Source of the DNA: Rhodopirellula sp.
GTDB lineage: Bacteria > Planctomycetota > Planctomycetia > Pirellulales > Pirellulaceae
NCBI GenBank assembly: GCA_003513555.1
Contig: DOPG01000063.1
Location: 1-14,274 of the forward strand
Length of the DNA stretch: 14,274 nt
Reading direction: 5' to 3'
Shown here: positions 1 to 6,396 of the stretch, piece by piece
Numbering within the stretch: position 1 is the first letter of the stretch
Layout of the letters: the number at the start of each line of letters is the position of its first letter
Made by a program: the position numbers and the translations under genes
Notes under the pieces: generated by a model
Told to the model about the DNA's origin: nothing
The model's database searches: none
Seen by the model: the letters and a program-made list of their open reading frames with translations, nothing else

Positions 1-45
1 CTCCAGCAAATTGCGACAAACCTCGATGCCCCTGAAACTCCTTGA
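1..45 (+). CDS. Possible 3' end of an upstream gene (14 codons plus stop)
   Basis: Frame 1 is open from the window edge to a TGA at 43-45 and reads LQQIATNLDAPETP. The codons (CTC, CAG, GCG, AAC, GAT, GCC, GAA) resemble those of the confident genes, and the acidic, proline-ended tail looks like an ordinary C-terminus. The stretch is too short to identify and could be open by chance. It conflicts with the minus-strand frame at 1-145, and I cannot decide between them from this window. Confidence 0.27.
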   Translation, partial: LQQIATNLDAPETP

Positions 46-145
46 TCAGGTAACGGTACAACCATGACGTCGTGTGGCCCCCTTGTTTCCCAAATCTGTT
101 TTTCCCAAATCTGTTGCTTACCAGAGTCTTCCCTAAAATACTCAT
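1..145 (-). CDS. Possible 5' end of a minus-strand gene (48 codons, runs off the left edge)
   Basis: On the minus strand an ATG at 145-143 opens a frame that stays open to base 1. It begins MSILGKTLVSNRFGKNRFGK and continues with an aromatic, basic stretch (TTSWLYRYLIKEFQ). It contains an exact in-frame duplication, NRFGK twice, produced by the 15-bp tandem repeat at 86-115. An in-frame stop lies upstream of the ATG, and only a weak purine stretch (AGAGAA) precedes it. No family was recognised. The frame uses several AGA and GGG codons, which are uncommon in the confident genes here, and this argues against coding. It competes with the plus-strand frame at 1-45. Confidence 0.25.
   Translation of the reverse strand, partial: MSILGKTLVSNRFGKNRFGKQGGHTTSWLYRYLIKEFQGHRGLSQFAG
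86..115. repeat. Exact 15-bp tandem duplication
   Basis: TTTCCCAAATCTGTT occurs twice head to tail, at 86-100 and 101-115, with no mismatch. The period is a multiple of three, so it would add five residues (NRFGK) without a frameshift if the minus-strand frame here is translated. It looks like a recent slippage duplication. Confidence 0.9.
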
Positions 146-649
146 GTTGCCATTCTCTGTTTTCAATTGATGTCCACGGCAGGTTACGACAGCTCACCTC
201 GTGCACAATACTGAAACGCACCCTAATGAACACTCATTCAGCTTGTTTAGGAAAGCACGTTAAACACGTCCCATCACTGAAATTTCTGTGGGCAGAGCCG
301 GGGCGAAACACGCCTAGCATCCCCGCTTTGGTTCGTACTGAATATAACGAATTGCGCGGTCAACACGCCGCAAAATTACCGACAACATCGGCGCGACCCA
401 ACCCCCAGCCATTCACTTTTTCTAGCGTAGTAAGTACGAACCGAGTCCGTTGCTCCGTCCGACTCGCCACGTGTTAGGATGTGATGGCGTGTCTTCCCTT
501 CTTCCAATTCAGATTTCACTTCCTTCGCGGCGAACGTGGAACCACCAGTTGCAGCTCGCAGGGACCGTGGCTGCCTTGGCAACGATGCGTGACTCGGCAA
601 CCTGAATGTTTAATCTATTCACTTCACCTAGGGCACCATCTTTCCCATC
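146..649. other. Gene-poor spacer upstream of the channel operon
   Basis: I see no convincing gene, tRNA or terminator in these 504 bases. The open frames present give Cys/Ser/His-rich translations with no domain, signal peptide or plausible start. The only structure that stands out is a 10-bp perfect inverted repeat with arms at 330-339 and 433-442. The promoter of the downstream operon should lie in the right half, but no clear -35/-10 pair is visible. Confidence 0.5.
330..442. repeat. 10-bp perfect inverted repeat with widely spaced arms
   Basis: GGTTCGTACT at 330-339 is the exact reverse complement of AGTACGAACC at 433-442, with 93 bases between. It may be two half-sites of a regulator upstream of the operon, or coincidence; a 10-bp match in a spacer this size is not rare enough to be convincing alone. 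Confidence 0.35.
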
Positions 650-2272
650 ATGTCATACTTCAAAGTCTCCTGCCCTGGTTGTGACAAGTCGTTAAAAGTC
701 CCAGATAATCTAGCCGGCAAAAGCCGCGCATGCCCTTATTGCCGCGCGACAGTCCGCATTCCTGAATCCCAGCCTGCCGAGCCATCAGTAAGTTTTCCCA
801 ATATTCAGGTCGATGATGGCCCCCCCAAGTCGAAAAAGTCTGTCCAACCCAGCAGGAAAGCGGACAAGAGTTCACTTCCATCGCAGCCAGCTCGCTCGCC
901 CAAAGTAAGCACAAAACAGCCTGTGACGCGCAAACGTCGTCAAAAGAGCTGGTTTCGCTCCAGCAGTGATTCTGCCAGCAGTGACGTGAGTCTGTTGCTG
1001 AGCGGCCTGATGGGCGCCGGCATGACCTTGGTTTGGTACGGGCTCACGTATCCCATCCGCGATAACAATTTCGGTGCTCTGTTCTGGGAGCGTGGTCCCG
1101 TCCCCTTCCCGACCACCTTCCTCATGTTCTGGGCATTGTCCATTCTGGTTTTGAAATGGTTGCGACTGAAACAGCAAAAGGAAACCATGCTGCTGGATGT
1201 GCTGCCGACTGAAATATCGGATGAAATCACAGTTGATTCGCTGGATGCCTTCATCACACACATCAATGAACTGCCGGGGGCGAGCAGCGACAGTTTCCTG
1301 ATCAACAGGGTGGTGCGTGGCATCGAGCATTTTCGTGTGCGAAAGAGTGCGGCAGAAACCGTTACGATGATGGAATCGCAATCAGCGATTGATGCAAACA
1401 ACGTGGCTGGAAGTTACACCATTCTGAAGGTATTCATCTGGTCACTTCCGATTCTGGGATTCATTGGGACGGTGATGGGTGTTAGCACCGCAGTGGCCAG
1501 CTTGGCAAATAGTCTCAGTGGCGGGGGCAGCATGGAAGCGATGAAATCGGCACTTCAAGAAGTGTTTGGAGGTTTGGGCACTGCGTTTGATACGACTCTG
1601 CTGGCATTGATCATGAGTATGCTTGTAAAAATCCCGGCATCAGCATTACAGAAAAATGAAGAAGATCTCATCACAAGCGTTGACGAATATTGCAATGAGA
1701 ATCTGTTGCGACGTCTTAACGATGGACGTGATGGTGGAGCGGTACGCAGTGCTACCGGCGGCGAGGATACCGCCATCTTTCGAGAAGCAGTCGAACAGGC
1801 ACTGGGAACCCAACACGCCGAAATGGAAAGGTGGTTGGACAAACTTGACGCCATCGGCGGACGTTTGACCGAGCAGGTTTCCAAGGGCTGGGATAACGTC
1901 AATGACCGAATCGAGCAGCAACAAAAACAACACGTTGCCACGCTTCACAAACAACAACTGGACCAACAGGGTCGACTACAGGCCCAACTGGATCAAATGG
2001 CGAACGCCGCTGATAAAATCCAGAACTCGCTAACGCACTTGGCAAGCCAAACGGAAGCCATGCAATCCCAAGTCAATGAAACCTACACCAAGACGGGCGA
2101 AAGCCTTGAGAATCATCTCACGGGCGTTGAATCTGGTCTCACCAGCCTCAGTCATGTATTGACCCAACTGGGCGAGCAACAAGTGGTCATACAGCAGGTC
2201 CAGCAGGAACCGTCTAAAGCAGGCTGGTTTGGTGGATCAAAGCGGCGGAACAACAGAAGCAGGAGGCATTAA
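650..2272 (+). CDS. MotA/TolQ/ExbB-type channel protein with N-terminal zinc ribbon and C-terminal coiled coil
   Basis: Inner-membrane channel subunit expected to assemble as a ring and conduct H+ or Na+. Residues 8-31 form a zinc ribbon (CPGC, then CPYC), a type common at the N-terminus of planctomycete membrane proteins. A basic, Ser/Pro-rich linker runs to about 112. Likely membrane segments are 113-135, 153-171, 259-283 and 305-330. Residues 265-277 carry the family signature (LPILGFIGTVMGV), and 308-330 match the last MotA_ExbB helix (AFDTTLLALI...KIPA). Both termini should be cytoplasmic, as in four-helix MotA rather than three-helix ExbB. Residues about 376-520 are Gln-rich and coiled-coil-like, and the tail is basic. 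At 540 residues it is roughly twice the size of ExbB. The start at 650 directly precedes the zinc ribbon, without a clear ribosome binding site. It is first gene of the operon; only 2 bases separate it from the next gene. The cargo is unknown. Confidence 0.88.
   Translation: MSYFKVSCPGCDKSLKVPDNLAGKSRACPYCRATVRIPESQPAEPSVSFPNIQVDDGPPKSKKSVQPSRKADKSSLPSQPARSPKVSTKQPVTRKRRQKSWFRSSSDSASSDVSLLLSGLMGAGMTLVWYGLTYPIRDNNFGALFWERGPVPFPTTFLMFWALSILVLKWLRLKQQKETMLLDVLPTEISDEITVDSLDAFITHINELPGASSDSFLINRVVRGIEHFRVRKSAAETVTMMESQSAIDANNVAGSYTILKVFIWSLPILGFIGTVMGVSTAVASLANSLSGGGSMEAMKSALQEVFGGLGTAFDTTLLALIMSMLVKIPASALQKNEEDLITSVDEYCNENLLRRLNDGRDGGAVRSATGGEDTAIFREAVEQALGTQHAEMERWLDKLDAIGGRLTEQVSKGWDNVNDRIEQQQKQHVATLHKQQLDQQGRLQAQLDQMANAADKIQNSLTHLASQTEAMQSQVNETYTKTGESLENHLTGVESGLTSLSHVLTQLGEQQVVIQQVQQEPSKAGWFGGSKRRNNRSRRH
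2261..2266 (+). promoter_or_regulatory. Strong Shine-Dalgarno that fixes a TTG start
   Basis: AGGAGG lies in the last codons of the channel gene, eight bases before a TTG at 2275-2277. It is one of only a few clear ribosome binding sites in the window. It supports the non-ATG start and translational coupling of the second operon gene. Confidence 0.75.
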
Positions 2273-2274
2273 CC

Positions 2275-3075
2275 TTGCCACGAAGACCACGCACCAACGA
2301 CGACGACATCAGTCTGTTCCCTTTTCTCAGCATCATTGCCTGTGTGATCGGCGTGCTAACCATGATGATCGCTACCCTCGCACTCGCACAGACCGACACC
2401 CCGGACGTGGCCCAGATCGAGACGTACGAACAGGACCAAAAAGCACTTGATCGAACAAAGTTCAGGATCGAGCAGATAAAAGTCGAAATATCCGACATTC
2501 TGAAATTGCGTGAACAGCAAAAGCAAAATGAAACCAACAAGGCTGAGATCGCTGAGATGCTCGCCGAACTCAATGCGATCGAGAAAGAATTGGCGGAGCA
2601 AAAGAAGGTCAAAATCGTCATCCCAATGATAGACCCGAAAGCCAGAGAAACTGCCACCGACATGCAGGCCCAACACGCACAACTTGAAGAACAGATTGCC
2701 CAACTTGAGCAAGACCTCAGGGATCGCAAGGACAAAAGTGAGGCAAATGTTACTGTCCTTCCGCAAGGATCAGGATTGAATTTCAATCCCCATTTTGTGG
2801 AGTGCGCAGCCGAATCTTTTGTGATGCACACTGAGACACCACAGAAACGAATCAGAACTGCAAACGCTGCCAAAGCGGAAAAATTCATTGCGCTGATGGA
2901 ATTGGCTGCCAATGGAAAAAACGATTCCATCGTATTCCTTGTCCGAAGCGATGGCCTTGGGACTTTCCGCACTCTGAAAGGTTTGTGCGATCAACGCAGC
3001 ATTCGCAATGGTAAACTGCCGGTGGTCGGTCAAGGTCGCATTGACCTCTCTGCATTTACCGAGAAGAAAAACTAA
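2275..3075 (+). CDS. ExbD/TolR-like single-pass membrane protein (first of two), lacking the membrane Asp
   Basis: This 266-residue protein has the ExbD plan: a short charged cytoplasmic N-terminus (1-11), one membrane helix (about 12-38), a long coiled coil (about 45-155) and a C-terminal domain (about 158-260), the last two periplasmic. The segment ISLFPFLSIIACVIG aligns with the ExbD pattern INVTPLVD. The Pro is kept, but the position of the essential membrane Asp is Ser19. Residues 219-250 (SIVFLVRSDGLGTFRTL...) resemble the ExbD C-terminal fold, in which an R-x-D strand precedes a helix. The TTG start is chosen because AGGAGG sits eight bases upstream and because an in-frame ATG at about residue 29 would cut into the helix. 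It lies 2 bases after the channel gene and 27 before the third gene. ExbD-like assignment rests on topology, motif and neighbours, not overall similarity. Confidence 0.78.
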   Translation: MPRRPRTNDDDISLFPFLSIIACVIGVLTMMIATLALAQTDTPDVAQIETYEQDQKALDRTKFRIEQIKVEISDILKLREQQKQNETNKAEIAEMLAELNAIEKELAEQKKVKIVIPMIDPKARETATDMQAQHAQLEEQIAQLEQDLRDRKDKSEANVTVLPQGSGLNFNPHFVECAAESFVMHTETPQKRIRTANAAKAEKFIALMELAANGKNDSIVFLVRSDGLGTFRTLKGLCDQRSIRNGKLPVVGQGRIDLSAFTEKKN

Positions 3076-3102
3076 CACCCGAGTACGACTAGCACCATTC
3101 AC

Positions 3103-4236
3103 ATGAAACCCACTCGCGGCGCAGACGAAGATGACGGTGGACTTGATTCACTGCTTGATACGATGACCAATGTCGTCGGCATTTTAGTACTTGTGCTAAT
3201 CGTTACACAAATGAGTGTTGCGGATGTGGTTACACGGATTACCAGCAAAAACCAAATTGACGAACAAGCGGTCGAGGAACTTAATCAACAGCTGGAGATC
3301 GAGCGTGCTGAGTTACGTGATCTGGAGAAGATCCTTGTAAATCCAATCGACATTGACGAACAGAAACTCCGTCAGGAGTTACAGTTAAACAAAGACCTCT
3401 TGGCACGAAAAAAAGCATTGCTTGAGCAGCGGACCCAGGACAAAAACGCGTTTGCTCTTAAACTGACCAATGACAAACAGCTGGCGGCAAAGAACACCAA
3501 AATAGTTGCTGACACTGAGGCGAAGAGAAAAGAACTTGAAACGCTCATCAGCACTTCTCTGGAAAAGAAGGCACAGCTAGCCGCTCAGCTGGATCAAACG
3601 CCGCGAGTCAAAGCGCCCGCTGATATTGAAATCAGCATCCCCAATCCTCGGCCCGCGCCACCGGGCATCAAACAGCTCATGATCGTCTGCAGCGGAAATC
3701 GACTTTACCCCGTCAACATTGATGCCTTTCGAAAAGATGCTGAGTTCAAAGTAAAATCCATCGTTGCGCGTTTCAACCTGAAACAGGATCCTGCCAAAGG
3801 CATTGACCCTGAGAAGTTCAAACAACATTACGAAAAGCTTTCACAAAATGACGAGTTCTTCGACGTGGAGTATTATGTGCAAGGAGACCGCTGGCCCCGT
3901 TTTCGACTGATACCGCGTACAAACAAGGGTGGGTTTGGAAAAGAACTTATCAATCCCCGATCGCGTCTAAGGCGGTGGTACAGCGGGGTGGACTTCAGTA
4001 AGTACTACGCCCGCTTCTATGTGCTGCCAGACAGTTTTGATGCCTATGTGATTGCTCGAAGATTCTTCTCGCAGAACAAGATCCTGGCGGGCTGGGATCC
4101 TCAAAACGCAAATTGGAAACTGACTTCGCATGTGCCCGGTGGAATCGAACTCGGCCCCCCAAGACCCAAACCACCACCTCCGCCGCCCGGAACTCCTCCC
4201 GCGGCGAAGCCCAAGCCTGCCAATTTGATCGATTAA
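3103..4236 (+). CDS. ExbD/TolR-like single-pass membrane protein (second), keeps the membrane Asp, proline-rich tail
   Basis: Residues 1-13 are acidic and cytoplasmic. The helix at about 20-38 follows DSLLDTMTNVVGIL, in which Asp19 falls where ExbD/TolR have their ion-carrying Asp. Residues about 48-165 form a charged coiled coil with many Glu, Lys and Gln. Residues 188-345 form a probably periplasmic domain with no family I recognise; it has many aromatics (FFDVEYYVQGDRWPRFRL). Residues 352-373 are a proline-rich tail (PPRPKPPPPPPGTPP), as in some cell-wall-spanning or partner-binding proteins. At 377 residues it is much longer than ExbD (about 140). No Shine-Dalgarno is visible before the ATG. 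It ends the operon, 115 bases from the convergent sulfatase; no clear terminator was seen between them. I infer that it pairs with the preceding protein inside the channel ring. Confidence 0.78.
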   Translation: MKPTRGADEDDGGLDSLLDTMTNVVGILVLVLIVTQMSVADVVTRITSKNQIDEQAVEELNQQLEIERAELRDLEKILVNPIDIDEQKLRQELQLNKDLLARKKALLEQRTQDKNAFALKLTNDKQLAAKNTKIVADTEAKRKELETLISTSLEKKAQLAAQLDQTPRVKAPADIEISIPNPRPAPPGIKQLMIVCSGNRLYPVNIDAFRKDAEFKVKSIVARFNLKQDPAKGIDPEKFKQHYEKLSQNDEFFDVEYYVQGDRWPRFRLIPRTNKGGFGKELINPRSRLRRWYSGVDFSKYYARFYVLPDSFDAYVIARRFFSQNKILAGWDPQNANWKLTSHVPGGIELGPPRPKPPPPPPGTPPAAKPKPANLID

Positions 4237-4351
4237 CGCCGGTTTGGCAAAGATAACACTCGACACCATCAGGCGATGTTGCATAAAAGTCCGTTTTCCC
4301 GCAGAAGCGGTGATGGCTAGCATGCAAATATTGCCCTCAACCGCGATCGCC

Positions 4352-5878
4352 TCAATCCTGGCGGTTCAATTGCAGCGGCTGCGGGTTCTCTATTTTTCCA
4401 GGCTGCCGTTGACCAGCACCTGGACGCCCCCGATCTCCCAAATCATTTCGTGCGGACTCGGCTAGCTGCGATAGCCTTTCAACCACCTCCGGATGATCAG
4501 TGGCAATGTCCTTGCTGCAGTTGCTATCTGTACGCAAATTGAACAGCAGAGGTTTCGTGCCGTTTTTTCCGGCTTGATCACTTCGTTGGAAATGAGGGTG
4601 CTTGGTAAAGTCCTGCAACGGCAGAAACAGTTTCCAAGGTCCGCTACGGACCGCCTGTAGTTGGTCCCGCTCGTAGTAATAGAAGGCTTCATAAGGGCTG
4701 GTTGCATTTTGCTCACCAACTATCAGAGAGGTGATATCATGGCCATCAACTTTCCGAAGAAGCGGCAATTTCGCACCGCCTAAACTGGCAAAGGTGGGTA
4801 AGAGATCCATGGTCGTTGCCAATTCTTTGCAGACCGTGCCGGGTGAAATTTTTTTCGGCCACCACATGATCGTTGGAACTCGAAATGCACCCTCGCTGGT
4901 AGTGTAGCCCCGACCATGCAAAGGGCTGTTCGTTCCTCTTGCCACACTGCCTTGTGTACGTGTCATGGGTGCCCCATTATCTGAGGTCCAAATCACTAAT
5001 GTTCGATGATCAATCCCAAGTGTCACCAACTTATCCATGATTTTTCCGATGGACCAATCGAGCTCTTCAATGGAATCACCCCAAGGTCCATTTTTACTCC
5101 GACCTCTAAATTCTGCACTGGCAAAAGGGGCAGCGGTGCTGCCGGGCATAGCCTGCGGCATATACAAGAAGAACGGGCGTTCACGATTCTGCTCGATAAA
5201 ATCAATCGCCCGCAAAGTGTAATCCTTCGTCAGCTGGTTTCGATCAACCGGGGCTTCAATGACCGTCGTATTTTCCAACAAAGGAAGCGGTGGCCATGCA
5301 CCACCTTCAAATCGGTCCCCCACGCGCCTGCCAACCTCCTCGGTCATGTCATCGCTGTACGGGATTCCGTAAAACCAGTCAAACCCCTGACTGGTTGGTA
5401 GAAACTCTGGTTGGTCGCCCAAGTGCCATTTCCCAATCATCCCAGTACGGTACCCCGCAGCTTTTAGCACCTCAGCAATCGTTACCTCGGCAGGATTCAA
5501 ACCAAAAGGGGAAACGGGGCGCAAGACCTGACCATCACGCGGATTGGTGTGCATTCCCACACGTTGTGAGTAGCAACCGGTAAGCAAGCTACTTCGTGAT
5601 GGCGTGCAAACTCCTGCCGTAACGCAAAAGTGTGTAAACCTTCGTCCCTGTGCTGCCATTCGATTCAAAGCAGGCGTTTTGTGGACGGTTGACCCAAACG
5701 GCTCGATGTCGCCGTATCCCAGATTATCGCAGAACACGACAATGAAATTGGGCGGCTCATGCTTGCCCGAGGCGGTGGCTGACTGCGGAGAGGTATTGAC
5801 TCCCACGTCTTGACCATCCGCATTCACCACACCAAGCAACAAGATCATGCACAAAAGCAAGGCGATTTGGCATTTCAT
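4352..5878 (-). CDS. Exported sulfatase (formylglycine type, atypical active site)
   Basis: Alkaline-phosphatase-superfamily sulfatase predicted to hydrolyse a sulfate ester outside the cytoplasm. Numbering from the ATG at 5878, residues 1-20 are a signal peptide (MKCQIALLLC..., cleavage near VNA-DG). C91-T-P-S-R95 is the motif whose Cys becomes formylglycine. Likely metal ligands are D51/N52 (FCDNLGYGD) and D300/N301 (WTSDNGAP); GKWHLG at 149-154 supplies Lys150 and His152. Odd points: the usual first pair is Asp-Asp. The sulfate-binding His after FLY is missing (FLYMPQAMPGSTAAP), and the GKGTT Lys is absent or shifted (HGRGYTTSEGAFRVP). The frame extends upstream to 5974, but that adds 32 Cys/Arg-rich residues ahead of a good signal peptide, so 5878 is preferred. 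Length (508) is normal. It is divergent from the oxidoreductase at 6397. The substrate is not inferable. Confidence 0.92.
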   Translation of the reverse strand: MKCQIALLLCMILLLGVVNADGQDVGVNTSPQSATASGKHEPPNFIVVFCDNLGYGDIEPFGSTVHKTPALNRMAAQGRRFTHFCVTAGVCTPSRSSLLTGCYSQRVGMHTNPRDGQVLRPVSPFGLNPAEVTIAEVLKAAGYRTGMIGKWHLGDQPEFLPTSQGFDWFYGIPYSDDMTEEVGRRVGDRFEGGAWPPLPLLENTTVIEAPVDRNQLTKDYTLRAIDFIEQNRERPFFLYMPQAMPGSTAAPFASAEFRGRSKNGPWGDSIEELDWSIGKIMDKLVTLGIDHRTLVIWTSDNGAPMTRTQGSVARGTNSPLHGRGYTTSEGAFRVPTIMWWPKKISPGTVCKELATTMDLLPTFASLGGAKLPLLRKVDGHDITSLIVGEQNATSPYEAFYYYERDQLQAVRSGPWKLFLPLQDFTKHPHFQRSDQAGKNGTKPLLFNLRTDSNCSKDIATDHPEVVERLSQLAESARNDLGDRGRPGAGQRQPGKIENPQPLQLNRQD

Positions 5879-6396
5879 CACCAACAACACACGTGCCTGC
5901 CCGTAGCAAACCAATGAGGAGCGAAGACAACCAACGCCACTGCAGCGAAAACGGCAACGACCCATCACAATCACAACAATCTCCCAACAAAACCTTTTGC
6001 TTGTATCACCAGCAGTAATACTACCGCGGTGCCTCCGCGTTCGCTCGGGTCATATTTTGAACCTGCTCCAAAAAACCATGCAAAAAATCAGCAACCAATC
6101 AAATTTGCAAAACAGCCGACAGTTTTTATGCTCAACGCCTCGCTCCAAAGCTCTGCCCCAAATCGCGGCACAGAAATACGATTCATGAATCAAAAAAAAC
6201 ACTAGTTCCGGCTGCGTATGGTGGTAGTACTCATTATCATATAGGGGGCGTGACAGACGCTGAATCATCGAGACACCGGTCACATGTACCGTGTCTTTCT
6301 CCCAATTCACTTGTGATAAGTGGAGAATTCTTGTTCTTCGCCGCCCTGGCCTCACTCAAACCCCTCACGTCAACCAGCATTGCCCGAGACTTGCCC
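5879..6396. other. Divergent intergenic region between sulfatase and oxidoreductase
   Basis: These 518 bases separate two outward-facing genes and should hold both promoters. The reading frames of both genes extend into it (to 5974 and to a GTG at 6250), but these extensions lack plausible N-terminal signals. A 12-bp perfect palindrome at 6180-6191, followed by eight A, is the most conspicuous element. No clear sigma-70 promoter pair or small RNA was recognised. Confidence 0.5.
6180..6191. promoter_or_regulatory. 12-bp perfect palindrome, candidate operator
   Basis: GATTCATGAATC is perfectly self-complementary and is followed directly by AAAAAAAA. It lies about 300 bases upstream of the sulfatase start and 205 upstream of the oxidoreductase start. 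A dimeric regulator could bind such a site, but there is only one copy, so this is a suggestion. Confidence 0.3.

Noticed and set aside
64..477. 137-residue plus-strand open frame in the left spacer
   Set aside because: The translation is Cys/Ser-rich with no domain, signal peptide or ribosome binding site, and its codons are atypical.
872..1401. Long minus-strand open frames inside the channel gene
   Set aside because: They are antisense to a gene with a zinc ribbon, membrane helices and a family signature, and have no recognisable features.
2214..2972. 252-residue minus-strand open frame
   Set aside because: It lies antisense to the first ExbD-like gene, is Ser/Cys-rich without a domain, and reflects the codon pattern of the opposite strand.
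650..4236. Zorya anti-phage system
   Set aside because: The ring protein resembles ZorA in layout, but neither small protein shows an OmpA/peptidoglycan-binding domain as in ZorB, and no helicase or nuclease effector is adjacent.
4343..4350. GCGATCGC octamer resembling the cyanobacterial HIP1 repeat
   Set aside because: I noticed only this one copy, and the gene content is planctomycete-like, not cyanobacterial.
5879..5974. 32-residue N-terminal extension of the sulfatase
   Set aside because: It would place a Cys/Arg-rich stretch before a complete signal peptide that starts at the internal Met.
6250..6396. GTG-initiated extension of the oxidoreductase
   Set aside because: It would bury the twin-arginine motif about 75 residues into the protein, where it could not act as a Tat signal.
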